A DNA stretch of 64,000 nt from Acrocarpospora pleiomorpha (GCF_009687885.1 NZ_BLAF01000006.1:59090-123089), one strand, 5' to 3'. Counted from the stretch's first letter, positions 1-9,030 are shown. Numbers and translations: made by a program. Notes: generated by a model not told the origin, from the sequence alone.

Positions 1-1
1 C

Positions 2-91
2 CTGACTGTGGCGTCCAAGGTTCGGCACAAGGTGCGCGTCACGACCGCCCGCCGGGACGAGGTTGACTGGATCCGTGCTGTCAGTGCGTAG
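2..91 (+). CDS. 3' end of an unidentified protein (partial)
   Basis: An open frame runs in from the left edge and stops at a TAG at 89-91. It encodes about 29 basic residues rich in K, R and V. Nothing in the tail is diagnostic of a family. It may be the end of a real gene or a chance open frame, since only 90 bases are visible. Confidence 0.3.
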   Translation: MTVASKVRHKVRVTTARRDEVDWIRAVSA

Positions 92-217
92 CAGGCCTGG
101 CCTGCCCATCTGGTCGTCTTGGGATCAAGACGGAGGGTCCGAGCATATGCGTAGGTGATTACCTGAGCGGGTAGAGTCGGATTGTCGGAGAATCTGAATG
201 TGTGATGGGGGCGGATC

Positions 218-551
218 ATGGCGACGCTCACAGGCAAGGTACAGCCGGAGCCGCGGTTGAAGGCTCGCGCAAAGGTTCGCGCGAAGTCGCAGCTCACCTT
301 GCCAGAGGAGGTCCGCCAGGCACCACATCGGTGAGGGCGACGAAGTGGAGTTCGCGGTCCTGGACGATGGCACCATCACTGTGCGGGGTTACATCTCCAT
401 TCCCACTGACCAGGCCTGGTTCTTCGCTCCGGAGTGGCTGGCGGGGGAGCGGGAGGCGGACGAGGACATCAGGCTTGGGCGAGGGAGCAAGCACGAGTCC
501 GCGGAGGATATGTTCGCTCACCTGGACAAGCTGGGGGCGGCGGACGACTGA
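218..551 (+). pseudogene. AbrB/MazE-type antitoxin, frameshifted
   Basis: The ATG at 218 opens a frame that reads into a swapped-hairpin-like segment (KSQLTLPEEVRQ) and hits TGA at about 332. The downstream part continues in another frame (HIGEGDEVEFAVLDDG, about 324-550). Both halves together look like one SpoVT/AbrB-type antitoxin of about 110 residues. A net loss of about two bases near 322-324 explains the break. The second frame ends in TGA overlapping the ATG of the toxin-like gene (TGATG at 549-553), so the pair was translationally coupled. GTG at 345 could restart a C-terminal, toxin-binding fragment. Confidence 0.55.
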
Positions 552-859
552 TGCCGACCTTCGAGACCACGCCGCGATTCGAGCGAGACTGGAAGAAACT
601 TCCCGAGCCGCGACTGGCTCTGTTCCGCAAGGTCGTGATGGAGGCGTTCGTTCCTGATCTGGCCGCTCCAGAGCGTCCCTTCCGTCCAGGGCTGCGGGTG
701 AAAGGCGTCACCGCCCATCCCGGCGTCTTCGAGATGACTTGGGACGGTGACGGGCGGGCCACTTTCAGCTACGGAGAGGAACAGATCCCTGGCGAACCCC
801 ACGTAGTGTGGCGGCGGATCGGAACTCATTCGATATTCACGCCCCCACCCGGCCCATAA
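551..859 (+). CDS. RelE/ParE-superfamily-like toxin
   Basis: The protein has 102 residues. It begins with a typical RelE-fold layout: an acidic and aromatic start (TPRFERDWKKL), a helix, then short strands (RVKGVTAHPGVFEMTW, VVWRRIGTHSIF). The spacing of basic and aromatic residues resembles type II mRNA-interferase or ParE toxins. The start codon overlaps the stop of the preceding antitoxin frame. The antitoxin is frameshifted while this gene is open end to end, which is odd unless the antitoxin's C-terminal half still neutralises it or the toxin is weak. No exact family can be named from sequence alone. Confidence 0.55.
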   Translation: MPTFETTPRFERDWKKLPEPRLALFRKVVMEAFVPDLAAPERPFRPGLRVKGVTAHPGVFEMTWDGDGRATFSYGEEQIPGEPHVVWRRIGTHSIFTPPPGP

Positions 860-1049
860 GGTTGTCACTTATGCGCGAAGTCGCTTCCGTGTTCAGGAAC
901 TGTCCCTTGGCCCAGAATTGTTGCGGCAGGTGAGGCGATCGGTCTCATCGACCATCCCTATCAGCACCACGATCAACCGGCGTTAGCTGGCGTTCACTCG
1001 GCGGAACCTATCAGCACATCCGCGTTCCATCACCGGACCCGGCAACTGG

Positions 1050-1241
1050 TACCGGCGGACCGTATCGCTGGGCTTGAACGGGAGCTGGGAGTTCCCGATG
1101 ACGGCGTCGGTGGTGATCGATCGCGCCGGGCTCGTCCGGCTCGCGGACGTGGCTCCCGACTGGCTTCGGCGCACCGAGCCGGAGCCGATCTTCGACGCGG
1201 TTCGCGAGGTGGTTGCGGGTCGACCGCCAGCCCGGGGCTGA
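1050..1241 (+). pseudogene. Remnant of an AhpC/TSA-type peroxiredoxin-like protein
   Basis: The frame ending in TGA at 1239-1241 encodes a stretch resembling the C-terminal third of AhpC/TSA (thioredoxin-fold peroxidase-like) proteins: NGSWEFPMTASVVIDRAG, then LVRLADVAPDWLRRTEPEP. The upstream part with the peroxidatic cysteine is absent; the sequence before 1050 shows no matching frame. The fragment abuts the 3' end of the TetR gene on the other strand. It is probably a decayed gene. Confidence 0.4.
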
Positions 1242-1245
1242 ACGG

Positions 1246-2472
1246 CTACCCCGTGCTCGGACTCCCGGCCGGGAGTCCGAGCGTCGCCAGCGCGGCGGCG
1301 GTGAGCTCGGCGGGGAAGATCGGGAAGCGCTGCAGGCGCTGGATGCGGGCGCAGTCGTCGATGACCGTCTTGGTGGTCTTGACCAGCGACGTCGCGACCG
1401 TGTCCGGCAGATCGGGCCGCGCGACCGACAGCCAGCGCTGCCACTCGGAGACGTAGTCGGCCTCGATCCGATCGAACCGCTCCCGCGCGGCGTCCGGCAG
1501 GTAGGGCCGTTCGGTGAGCCAGACGGCGAGCAGCTCGCTCGCTTCGATCGCGACGCGGACGTAGCCCCGCACGATCGACGGCAACACCTGCTCGTCGGGG
1601 CACGGGGTTCGCATCGCGCGGGTCATCTCCAGCGCGCGCCACTCGTGGAGGCGGTTCACGGCGGCCACGAGGAGATCGGCCTTGTTGTCGAAGTAGCGGT
1701 AGAGCGCCGGGCCGACGATCCCGAGCTGGCCGCCGACGTCGTCGTTGCCGACCCCGCCGAACCCCTTGTCGCGGAAGGCCCGTGCCGCGGCCCAGATGAG
1801 CTGCTCGCGGCGCGCGGCTGGCGTCCGGTCGACCTGTTCGGCCGCGGACGGGTCCGGCACGGGTACGTCCGCGGGTGGGCCGTCGATGACCCGCCGGGCC
1901 GCCGCGATGAGTTCGCCGGCCAGGCGCGCGCGAGGCAGCGGGCTGTCGTAGAGGCCGTGCCCGGAGATGATGCTGACGAGGACCCAGCTACGGATGTCGA
2001 CGACGGTGGAGCTGAGGTCGGCGCGGTCGTGCTTGAGGAACAGCTCGCCGAGTGTCGCGGCGATCCACCGGGTCTGCCGCCTGACCAGCCGGTAGTCGTC
2101 CGTGGTGAGGTGGCGTGCGTCGCGCTGCCACAGCGGCGACAACCTGCGACTGTCGAGCGCGGCGTTGGTGACGGCCGTGAGGTCAGCGTCGGACTGGCGA
2201 GAGCCGACCGGTTGCTCGGCGAGGGCGGTGAGGACGTCGATGACGTGCTGCTGGTTCTCCCGCACGACGTGCGCGAGCAGGGCCTGCTTGTTCTCGTAGT
2301 GGCGGTATAGCGCCCGGGCGGTGATGCCGCTCGCCTCCGCGATGTCGTCCATGCGGACGGCGTGGAATCCGCGGACGCTGAAGAGCTCACCGGCGTGCCG
2401 GGCGATCTCGGCCCGCCGGTTGCTTGGACGGGACTTCCGGGTAGGCGATGACTCCGCGGCGACAGTATCCAC
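1246..2472 (-). CDS. Two-domain TetR-family transcriptional regulator
   Basis: The protein has 408 residues, about twice the usual TetR length. It carries two TetR N-terminal helix-turn-helix domains: residues about 19-66 (ending GITARALYRHYENKQALL) and about 218-265 (ending GIVGPALYRYFDNKADLL). Each is followed by a helical ligand-binding-type segment. The start is GTG at 2472 with GGAGG upstream. It lies downstream of, and on the same strand as, the acyl-CoA catabolic genes and probably regulates them, as TetR proteins often do for fatty-acid or steroid degradation clusters. The ligand cannot be inferred. Confidence 0.85.
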   Translation of the reverse strand: MDTVAAESSPTRKSRPSNRRAEIARHAGELFSVRGFHAVRMDDIAEASGITARALYRHYENKQALLAHVVRENQQHVIDVLTALAEQPVGSRQSDADLTAVTNAALDSRRLSPLWQRDARHLTTDDYRLVRRQTRWIAATLGELFLKHDRADLSSTVVDIRSWVLVSIISGHGLYDSPLPRARLAGELIAAARRVIDGPPADVPVPDPSAAEQVDRTPAARREQLIWAAARAFRDKGFGGVGNDDVGGQLGIVGPALYRYFDNKADLLVAAVNRLHEWRALEMTRAMRTPCPDEQVLPSIVRGYVRVAIEASELLAVWLTERPYLPDAARERFDRIEADYVSEWQRWLSVARPDLPDTVATSLVKTTKTVIDDCARIQRLQRFPIFPAELTAAALATLGLPAGSPSTG

Positions 2473-2532
2473 CGGCCGTTCGCCTCCTCTCCGCCTACCC
2501 GGCCATCGTATCCACCGGAAGCCCGGGGGCGT

Positions 2533-3405
2533 TCACACGCCCGACGAACCCGGCGATCCGTTGCGTCCGACGACGGCGGCCGCAACGACCGCCTTCGACT
2601 GGCCCCGGACGAACTCCTCGACCGTGGTGATGTTGCAGCTCATGTAGAGCGTGCCGAGGTCGTCACCGCCGAACGCGCACGCGGTGGCCTGGGCTCCGGT
2701 GACCGGCACCTTGTCGGTGATCTCGCCGTCCTCGACGACCCGATAGAAGCCGCTGTCCTCGCCCATGGTGAGGGCGTTGCCGAACCAGACGCCGCCGTCG
2801 CTGTCGAGCGCGATGCCGTCGGGGTTGAATGACTCCGCGAGCTGTGCCCAGGTCCGCTGGTTCGCGGGCCGCCCGTCGGGCCCGATGTCGTAGGCGGTGA
2901 TGCGATGGCGGAACGTCTCGGCCACGAGCAGCGTCCCGTCCCCGGTGACGGCCATGCCGTTGGGGAAGAGCACGTCGCCCTCGACGCGGTGGACCGTGCC
3001 GTCGGGGTCGATGTGGGCCAGCGCCGTCGGCTTCGGGTCCTCGGCGCCGATGGCGAACCCGAAGTTGCCCGCGTAGCCGTGCCCGTCGGCGGTGACGAGC
3101 AGGTCGTTGCCGAGGCCGCCGGCGATCGAGCTGAAGTCGGCGTAGGTGCTGAGCGCGCCGTCCGGGGCGATGTGCGTGACCGTCGCGTCGGCCTGCGAGA
3201 CCACGAGCGTCGATCCGTCGGCGAGGAACCCGAGGCCCGACGGCGAGCCGGGGATCTCCGCGACCGTCGTCGCCGTCCCGTCGGCGGCGAAGGTCAGTAC
3301 CTTCTTGCTGAAGAAGTCGCTGGCCCAGAGCGCGCCGTCGTGCCAGCGCAGGCCCTCCAAGAACTGGTGGCCCGAGGCGAACTCGGTGAGGGAGTGCAGC
3401 TTCAT
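2533..3405 (-). CDS. SMP-30/gluconolactonase/LRE family hydrolase
   Basis: The protein has 290 residues with the repeating beta-propeller pattern of SMP-30/gluconolaconase-like lactonases: GLRWHDGALWASDFF at the start, FPNGMAVTGDGTLLVAETF in the middle and NPDGIALDSDGGVWFGN near residue 210. Asn and Asp in these motifs are the usual metal ligands. The start ATG at 3405 (MKLHS) was chosen because the family begins there and it lies 23 bases after the stop of the acyl-CoA ligase gene, with a purine-rich stretch between. Membership in this CoA-dependent cluster suggests a lactone or ester hydrolysis step, but the substrate is unknown. Confidence 0.85.
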   Translation of the reverse strand: MKLHSLTEFASGHQFLEGLRWHDGALWASDFFSKKVLTFAADGTATTVAEIPGSPSGLGFLADGSTLVVSQADATVTHIAPDGALSTYADFSSIAGGLGNDLLVTADGHGYAGNFGFAIGAEDPKPTALAHIDPDGTVHRVEGDVLFPNGMAVTGDGTLLVAETFRHRITAYDIGPDGRPANQRTWAQLAESFNPDGIALDSDGGVWFGNALTMGEDSGFYRVVEDGEITDKVPVTGAQATACAFGGDDLGTLYMSCNITTVEEFVRGQSKAVVAAAVVGRNGSPGSSGV

Positions 3406-3428
3406 CGTCGAACTCCGATCGGTGGGGG

Positions 3429-5015
3429 TCAGTGGACGGCGGTCGCGTGGGTCAGTTCGCGGAGCCGGAACTTCTGGACCTTGCCGCTCGCGTTGCGCGG
3501 CATCTCGTCGAGCAGCAGGAGACGTTCGGGGAGCTTCTGGCGGGCCATCCGCCGGACGGTGAGCCACTCGATTACCTCGGGCAGCGTGATCGACGCGCCG
3601 GGTTCGGGGACGATGACCGCGCACACGAGCTCGCCGAGCACGGGGTCGGGTGTGGAGACGACGGCGGCGTCGGCGATCGCGGGGTGCTCGAACAGCTGGT
3701 CCTCGATCTCCTTGGCGCTGATGTTCTCCCCGCCGCGGATGATGATGTCCTTCTGCCTGCCGACGATCTCGACATAGCCGTCGTCGTCGATGCGGGCGAG
3801 GTCGCCGGTGTGCAGCCAGCCGTCGTCGGTGAACGCGTCGGCGTTGAGCGAGCTGTCGAGGTAGCCGAGGAACATCTCCGGCCCGCGGACCTGCAGCTCG
3901 CCGTCGGCTGCCACCCGTACTCGCGCGGCGCCGATGGTGCGCCCGTCGGTCTGCGCGCGCTTGGCCACGGCGTCGGCCGAGTTGGAGGCCGTCGCCGTGG
4001 GGTACTCGGTGGAGCCGTAGCCGCGGCTGACCGTGCAGCCCAGCGCCGCGGTCGCCGCCCTGATCAGCTCCGGTGGGACATCGGCGCCACCGCAGGCGAA
4101 GATGCGCATCGAGCTCGTGTCGAACTCCGATATCCGCGGATGGTGCACGATGCCGTGCAGGAACGGGGTCGCGGCCACCGTGAAGCTGCAGCGGTGTTGC
4201 TGGATGAGCTCCAGGGCCCGCTCCGGCTTCCAGATGTCGAGCAGCACCACCGACGTGCCGAGCATGAACGGCAGCTGCATGCCGTAGAGCACCCCGATGA
4301 TGTGCCCGACGGGCGAGGGCATGAAGACGGTGCTGGACGTGGTGAGCCCGAAGAACTCGATGATGCTGCGGTTCTCGTAGTCGAGGGTGTTGTGGCTGTG
4401 CAGCGCGCCCTTGGGCGCCGAGGTCGTGCCCGAGGTGTAGAGCAGCAGCACGACATCGTCGGCGGTGCGCCCGCCGTGGTCGCCCGGCTCGCTGCTGCCG
4501 TCGTCGAGCAGATCGGCGAAACCGACGTGGCCGGCGCCGGCCGGCCCGTCCACCACGACGACGGTCTCCAGCGCGGGGAGCTCACCGCGGATGTCGTCGA
4601 TCATCGACGGGTAGTCAAAGCCGCGGAACTCGTGCGGGACGACGACGACCTTCGATGCGGCCTGCCGCAGGATGAACGACGTCTCCTGGTGGCGGTAGAT
4701 CGGGATGATCGGGTTGCTCACGGCCCCGAGCCGGATCGTCGCCAGGTGGACGATGATCGCCTCGGCCCAGTTCGGGAGCATCCATGACACCACGTCGCCG
4801 CGGCCGACCCCGCGCCCCCGCAGCGCGGAGGCAAGGCGGTTGACGTCGGCGTCGAGCTCGCGGTAAGTGCGCGACCCCGACCGGTCCACGACCGCGACGG
4901 CGTCCGGTGTCCGGGCGGTCGCGGTGGACAGGTAGCCGTCGACCAGGTTCCCCGCCCAGAAACCGGCCTCCCTGTTCCGCCGGATCTGCTCATCGTCGAG
5001 CCTCGTCGCTCTCAC
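3429..5015 (-). CDS. Acyl-CoA ligase (class I adenylate-forming enzyme)
   Basis: The protein has 528 residues with all core motifs of AMP-binding acyl-CoA synthetases: the phosphate-binding loop YTSGTTSAPKG, a GYGSTEYP motif, GWLHTGDLARIDDDGY with the adenylate-binding Asp, the hinge VGRQKDIIIRGGENIS, and the C-terminal catalytic Lys in PRNASGKVQK. It should activate a carboxylic acid to its CoA thioester to feed the neighbouring dehydrogenases. The start is GTG at 5015, preceded by GAGAGG. Nine bases separate it from the upstream dehydrogenase stop, so the genes form an operon. It resembles cyclohexanecarboxylate- or medium-chain-type ligases; the substrate is not determined. Confidence 0.9.
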   Translation of the reverse strand: MRATRLDDEQIRRNREAGFWAGNLVDGYLSTATARTPDAVAVVDRSGSRTYRELDADVNRLASALRGRGVGRGDVVSWMLPNWAEAIIVHLATIRLGAVSNPIIPIYRHQETSFILRQAASKVVVVPHEFRGFDYPSMIDDIRGELPALETVVVVDGPAGAGHVGFADLLDDGSSEPGDHGGRTADDVVLLLYTSGTTSAPKGALHSHNTLDYENRSIIEFFGLTTSSTVFMPSPVGHIIGVLYGMQLPFMLGTSVVLLDIWKPERALELIQQHRCSFTVAATPFLHGIVHHPRISEFDTSSMRIFACGGADVPPELIRAATAALGCTVSRGYGSTEYPTATASNSADAVAKRAQTDGRTIGAARVRVAADGELQVRGPEMFLGYLDSSLNADAFTDDGWLHTGDLARIDDDGYVEIVGRQKDIIIRGGENISAKEIEDQLFEHPAIADAAVVSTPDPVLGELVCAVIVPEPGASITLPEVIEWLTVRRMARQKLPERLLLLDEMPRNASGKVQKFRLRELTHATAVH

Positions 5016-5024
5016 GTCTGCCTC

Positions 5025-6101
5025 TCAGACTCGGTTCAGGACGGCTGCGCCGATGCGCCGCCGGAGCTCGGTCGCGTCGCCATACCAGCTCCGCAGGGCC
5101 AGCGTGCGCAGGTAGTACGCGCTGACGTCGGTCTCCGTCGTGAAGCCCATGCCGCCGTGCAACTGGACCGCGTCCTCGCAGACGCGCACGGCGACGTCCG
5201 CGGCGTGCGCCTTCGCGGTCCACGCCAGGACCTCCAGCTCGGCCGCCGAGGCCTCGACCGCGTCGGAGAGCGCCGCGGTGCACAGGTTGCGCAGGCTCGT
5301 GGCCTGCGCATACATGTCGGCGGCGATGTGCTTGATCGCCTGGAAGCTTCCGATCGGACGCCCGAACTGCTCCCGCTGCCCGATGTGGGTGACGGTGCGG
5401 TCGACGGCGTGCCCGGCCAGGCCGCTGAGCTCGCAGGCGATGAGCAGCCGCGCCCACGAACGGATGCCGGCTACGAGCTCTCCGCTGTCGGCGGGGGTCG
5501 TGACGCTGGCGCGGACGTCGCCGAGCGTGACGCGCGCGAACGCGGTGGCCGGGTCGGAGCTGTCGACGTCCTCGACGCGGACGCCGGCCGCGGCCGGGTC
5601 GACGAGGCACACGACCTCGCCGTCGTCCGTCGCGGCGACGACTACGAGCAGGCTCGCCTGCCCGGCGAAGCGGACGGCTTCGACCGTGCCGGAGAGCCGC
5701 TGCTCGCGCAGCGTCACCGAACCGATGTCGGCGGCCCAGTCGTCGGTGACGCCGGGGTCGACGAGGGCGACTGGCACCCCCGTCTCGACGGCCGCCGCGA
5801 GTGCAGGTGCGCTCTCCCAGTGCTCGTGTAGCACCGCGGGGAGCAGGGTGTTCTCCAGCGTCGGCCCGACGACCAGGTGCCGCCCAAGCGCCATGAAGAC
5901 TGGCCCCAGCGCTGGCAGCGGCGCGCCGAGGCCGCCGTGCTGCTCGGGCACCGCGAGGCCGTGCCAGCCGAGCCCGGCCAGCTCGGCGGCCAGACCCGCG
6001 TTCCAGCCTCCCGTGGTGAGGACCGCGCGGCGCCGGTCGCCGTCGTAGGCGCGGCTGAGGTATTCGTCGACGGCGCTGCCGTACTCCTCGTCGTCAGACA
6101 C
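5025..6101 (-). CDS. Acyl-CoA dehydrogenase, short second subunit type
   Basis: The protein has 358 residues. The C-terminal acyl-CoA dehydrogenase fold is visible (REQFGRPIGSFQAIKH, then VQLHGGMGFTTETD). The middle beta-domain is poorly conserved and lacks the usual FAD-contacting TEP/SD motifs. It starts at GTG 6101, overlapping the stop of the other dehydrogenase by 8 bases. In actinobacterial steroid and fatty-acid pathways such adjacent unequal genes form heterotetrameric (alpha2beta2) dehydrogenases with one active site per pair. That is the likely arrangement here, by inference. Confidence 0.85.
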   Translation of the reverse strand: MSDDEEYGSAVDEYLSRAYDGDRRRAVLTTGGWNAGLAAELAGLGWHGLAVPEQHGGLGAPLPALGPVFMALGRHLVVGPTLENTLLPAVLHEHWESAPALAAAVETGVPVALVDPGVTDDWAADIGSVTLREQRLSGTVEAVRFAGQASLLVVVAATDDGEVVCLVDPAAAGVRVEDVDSSDPATAFARVTLGDVRASVTTPADSGELVAGIRSWARLLIACELSGLAGHAVDRTVTHIGQREQFGRPIGSFQAIKHIAADMYAQATSLRNLCTAALSDAVEASAAELEVLAWTAKAHAADVAVRVCEDAVQLHGGMGFTTETDVSAYYLRTLALRSWYGDATELRRRIGAAVLNRV

Positions 6102-7251
6102 GGGGCAGCCCCAGCAGTCGCTCGGCGATGATTGTGCGTTGGATCTGCGACGAGCCGCCGTAGATGGAGGCCGCGCGGGAGTAGAGATGCTCGTGGGTCC
6201 ACCGCTGCGCCGCGAGCCCCCGCGGCCGTGCACCCGGCACCGCGCGCAACGGTCCGAGCAGGCCGGCGATCTCGGCGAAGACGGTCTGTTCGGCGTCGGT
6301 GAGCAGCAGCTTGTCGACCGAGTCCATCGGGGTGGGGCCCGTGCCGGCTACCAGGCGGGCGGTGGTCTGCCGGGTCTGGGCGTCGAGGACCCGCATTGCG
6401 ATGTGCGCGTGACCCACGGCGGCCGCAGCCCGGCTGTCGCTCGACGGCCCCGCCTTCGCCCGCAGCTGCTCGACTGCCTCGTCCAACGCCACCTCGCATT
6501 CCACGCGGCGGCGCAGCGTGGCGCCGGCGCGTTCGCTGCCCAGCGTGTGGGTGGCGATCGCCCAGCCCCCGTTGACCTCACCCAGCAGGTTGCGGCGGGG
6601 CACCCGGACGTCGTCGAAGAAGACCTCGCAGAACTCCCGGTCGCCGGTCATCTGCGTGATCGGCCGGGTGGTGATGCCCGGGCTCGTCATGTCGACGAGC
6701 AGGTAGCTGATGCCGGCCTGCTTGCGCACCGAGGTGTCGGTGCGTACCAGCAGGGCACACCGCTGCGACAGGTGCGCCCAACTCGTCCAGATCTTCTGGC
6801 CGGAGACGACGAACTCGTCGCCGTCGGCCACCGCCCGGGTCCGTAGCGACGCCAGGTCGGAGCCGGCGTTCGGCTCCGAGAACCCCTGGCACCAGATGTC
6901 GTCGCCGGACAGGAGCCGCGGCAGCAGCTCGCGCCGCTGCCAGTCGCTGCCGTATCGGTCGATCGACGGACCGACGACCTCCAGTCCGATCATCCCGATG
7001 GGCTGAGGCGCGCCCGCCCGCACGAGCTCCTCGACGAACACCAGGTGGTGGAGGTGGCTCAGCTCCTGGCCGCCGGCCTCCTTCGACCAGGCGATGCCGA
7101 CCCAGCCCGCCTCGAAGAGCGTCCTCTGCCACTGCCGCAGGGTCGCGAAGCGGCCGTCGAGATCGAGCGGCACCGCCGGGATGTCGGTGGCGGCGAGCCA
7201 AGTCCTGGCCCGCGCGCGGAACGCGTCGAGCGATTCCATCGGCACGGTCAC
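6094..7251 (-). CDS. Acyl-CoA dehydrogenase, main subunit type
   Basis: The protein has 385 residues with full acyl-CoA dehydrogenase architecture. It has the N-terminal helical domain, the FAD/substrate motif GFSEPNAGSDLASLRTRA with QKIWTSWAH, and the C-terminal YGGSSQIQRTIIAERLLG. The position that carries the catalytic Glu in medium-chain enzymes (EG before T/S) is Gly, so the base must sit elsewhere or be supplied in the heteromer. GTG at 7251 overlaps the crotonase stop (GTGA); an in-frame ATG at 7239 is an alternative. Confidence 0.88.
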   Translation of the reverse strand: MTVPMESLDAFRARARTWLAATDIPAVPLDLDGRFATLRQWQRTLFEAGWVGIAWSKEAGGQELSHLHHLVFVEELVRAGAPQPIGMIGLEVVGPSIDRYGSDWQRRELLPRLLSGDDIWCQGFSEPNAGSDLASLRTRAVADGDEFVVSGQKIWTSWAHLSQRCALLVRTDTSVRKQAGISYLLVDMTSPGITTRPITQMTGDREFCEVFFDDVRVPRRNLLGEVNGGWAIATHTLGSERAGATLRRRVECEVALDEAVEQLRAKAGPSSDSRAAAAVGHAHIAMRVLDAQTRQTTARLVAGTGPTPMDSVDKLLLTDAEQTVFAEIAGLLGPLRAVPGARPRGLAAQRWTHEHLYSRAASIYGGSSQIQRTIIAERLLGLPRV

Positions 7252-8021
7252 CGCCCCGTGTAGACGGGTGCGCGGCGCTCGAGGAACGCGTTGACCGCCT
7301 CTTTCGAGTCCGCGTACCCCGACAGCTCCCGGGTCAGGCTCTGCTCGAACTCGTAGCCGGGCTTGAGCTCCATGTACTCGATGCCGTTGAGGCTGCGCTT
7401 GGCGAGCTCGAGCGTCACCGGGCTGTGCCGGGCGATCGAGCGCGCCAGCGCGTGCGCCGAGTCGAGCAGCTGCTCCTCCGGGACGATCTCCACGATCCCG
7501 CCGTAGGGCAGCAGCTTCTCGGCCGGGTAGAGGTCGCCGGTGTAGTGCATCAACCGCACCACACCCTGCGGCACCAGCCGGGACAGGTGCTTCGCCCCGC
7601 CCAGCACCCCTACGTTGACCTCGGGCGTGGCGAACCGTGCGCCCTCGGCGGCCACGACCAGATCGCACGACGCCGCGATGGCCAGCCCGGACCCGACCGC
7701 GACGCCGTGCACCGCGGCGATGACCGGCAGCGGTGAGTCGTAGATGGCCCAGAACGCCTCGCGGGCGAGCTTCAGCCGCGTTGGGGCGTTGTCGGGGTCC
7801 ATGGTCTGGAACTCACCGAGGTCGTTGCCCGCGCAGAAATGCTTGCCCCGGCCGGCCAGCACAACCACCCTCGCGTCGGGCAGGTAGTCGGTCACGTGGC
7901 CGAAGAACTGCCGGACCTCGCTGTAGAGCTGCTGATCTGTCGCGTTGACCGGCGGCCGGTTCAGCCACACCGTGGCCACCGGCCCGTCAACCTGCCACTC
8001 GATAAACGTCAGGTCTTCCAT
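7248..8021 (-). CDS. Enoyl-CoA hydratase/isomerase (crotonase family)
   Basis: The protein has 257 residues and a crotonase fold. The first oxyanion-hole motif is GRGKHFCAGNDLGEF (about residue 57) and the second is GVAVGSGLAIAASCDLVVA (about 107). The usual second catalytic Glu region reads VGVLGGAKHLSR, so the exact reaction (hydratase, isomerase or hydrolase) is uncertain. It overlaps the downstream acyl-CoA dehydrogenase start by 4 bases and probably acts on the product of that enzyme. Confidence 0.87.
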   Translation of the reverse strand: MEDLTFIEWQVDGPVATVWLNRPPVNATDQQLYSEVRQFFGHVTDYLPDARVVVLAGRGKHFCAGNDLGEFQTMDPDNAPTRLKLAREAFWAIYDSPLPVIAAVHGVAVGSGLAIAASCDLVVAAEGARFATPEVNVGVLGGAKHLSRLVPQGVVRLMHYTGDLYPAEKLLPYGGIVEIVPEEQLLDSAHALARSIARHSPVTLELAKRSLNGIEYMELKPGYEFEQSLTRELSGYADSKEAVNAFLERRAPVYTGR

Positions 8022-8052
8022 CGCCGTCGGCGATCCTTCCCTTCTGGTCCGA

Positions 8053-9030
8053 TCAGCTGGCGTAGGCGGCCGCGAACGCCTCGAGCTCGCGGGGAATGGC
8101 GGGGCCGGCCGGCTGGTAGTGCACGTAGCCGAAGCCGCCTTCCTTGAGGGCGTCCAGCCTGGTACGCCACTCCTTCTGCGTGAGCGCCACGCCCGTGGCG
8201 GTCATCACCTCGGAGGTGATAAAGGGCCGGTCGACGTCGTTGACGCCGACGACGTGGCGGTCGTGCAGCGCGATGTGGCGGACGTTCTCGGGAATGTGGT
8301 CGTAGGCGGCGGCCCACACGTGGCCGCTTTCACCCAGCAGCTCGTCGATGACGCCGTGCTCCACCGCCCAGTGCAGGTACAGGCCTGCGGCGTGGCCTGC
8401 CGCGTCGACCACGCGTTCCGATCCTGGGTGCTCGCCGTCGTCGAGCACGGTGCCTGCGAACACAATCGACTGCGGTTCGAACCCCGGCTCGGGGACCGCG
8501 AGCCGGATGAGCTCGGCGCCGAGACCGCGCGCGACCTTGGTGCCCTTGGGGCCTTCGCCTGCCACGCCCCACGGCACTGTGATCGGAAGGGCGGGGCCGA
8601 AGCGCTCGTCGGGGTGGATCAGCTGCATGATCGCCCCCTCCCACTCGACCTGGTCACCGCGGAGGAGGGCCTGCACGGTGCGGGCGTAGTGCTCGACCTG
8701 CGCCCACGGAACCGGCGGGCGACCCATGGCCAACCTGCCGGTGAATCCGCTGCCGACACCGACGAACACCCGCTGCTCGCCGGCGGTGTGCACCAGCGTC
8801 GTGATCGCCGACGCCGTGACCATCGGATGCCGCAGGCTCGGGATCAGCACCCCGGGGCCGAGCACGATCCGTTCTGTCAGCTCCGCCGCGCGGTTCAGCA
8901 CCATCCACACGTCGGGATAGAGCGCGGGGGAGTCGTAGCAGAGCGCTCGCTCGTAGCCGAGGGCTTCGGCGATGCGGATGTGCTCTGGGGTCTCCAGCGA
9001 CGTTGCGAAGGCGCAACCCAGCTTCATCAT
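8053..9030 (-). CDS. LLM-class (luciferase-like) F420-type oxidoreductase
   Basis: The protein has 325 residues. It shows the TIM-barrel pattern of bacterial luciferase-like monooxygenases and F420-dependent enzymes: MKLGCAFATSLETPEHI at the start, RIVLGPGVLIPSLRHPM near 73, and VFVGVGSGFTGRLAMG near 110. The start is ATG at 9030 (an MMKL start; 9027 is also possible) with a GAGGAG-like site before it. It is the first gene of the minus-strand catabolic cluster, so the cluster promoter should lie between 9031 and 9311. The cofactor (F420 or FMN) is inferred from family. Confidence 0.85.
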   Translation of the reverse strand: MMKLGCAFATSLETPEHIRIAEALGYERALCYDSPALYPDVWMVLNRAAELTERIVLGPGVLIPSLRHPMVTASAITTLVHTAGEQRVFVGVGSGFTGRLAMGRPPVPWAQVEHYARTVQALLRGDQVEWEGAIMQLIHPDERFGPALPITVPWGVAGEGPKGTKVARGLGAELIRLAVPEPGFEPQSIVFAGTVLDDGEHPGSERVVDAAGHAAGLYLHWAVEHGVIDELLGESGHVWAAAYDHIPENVRHIALHDRHVVGVNDVDRPFITSEVMTATGVALTQKEWRTRLDALKEGGFGYVHYQPAGPAIPRELEAFAAAYAS

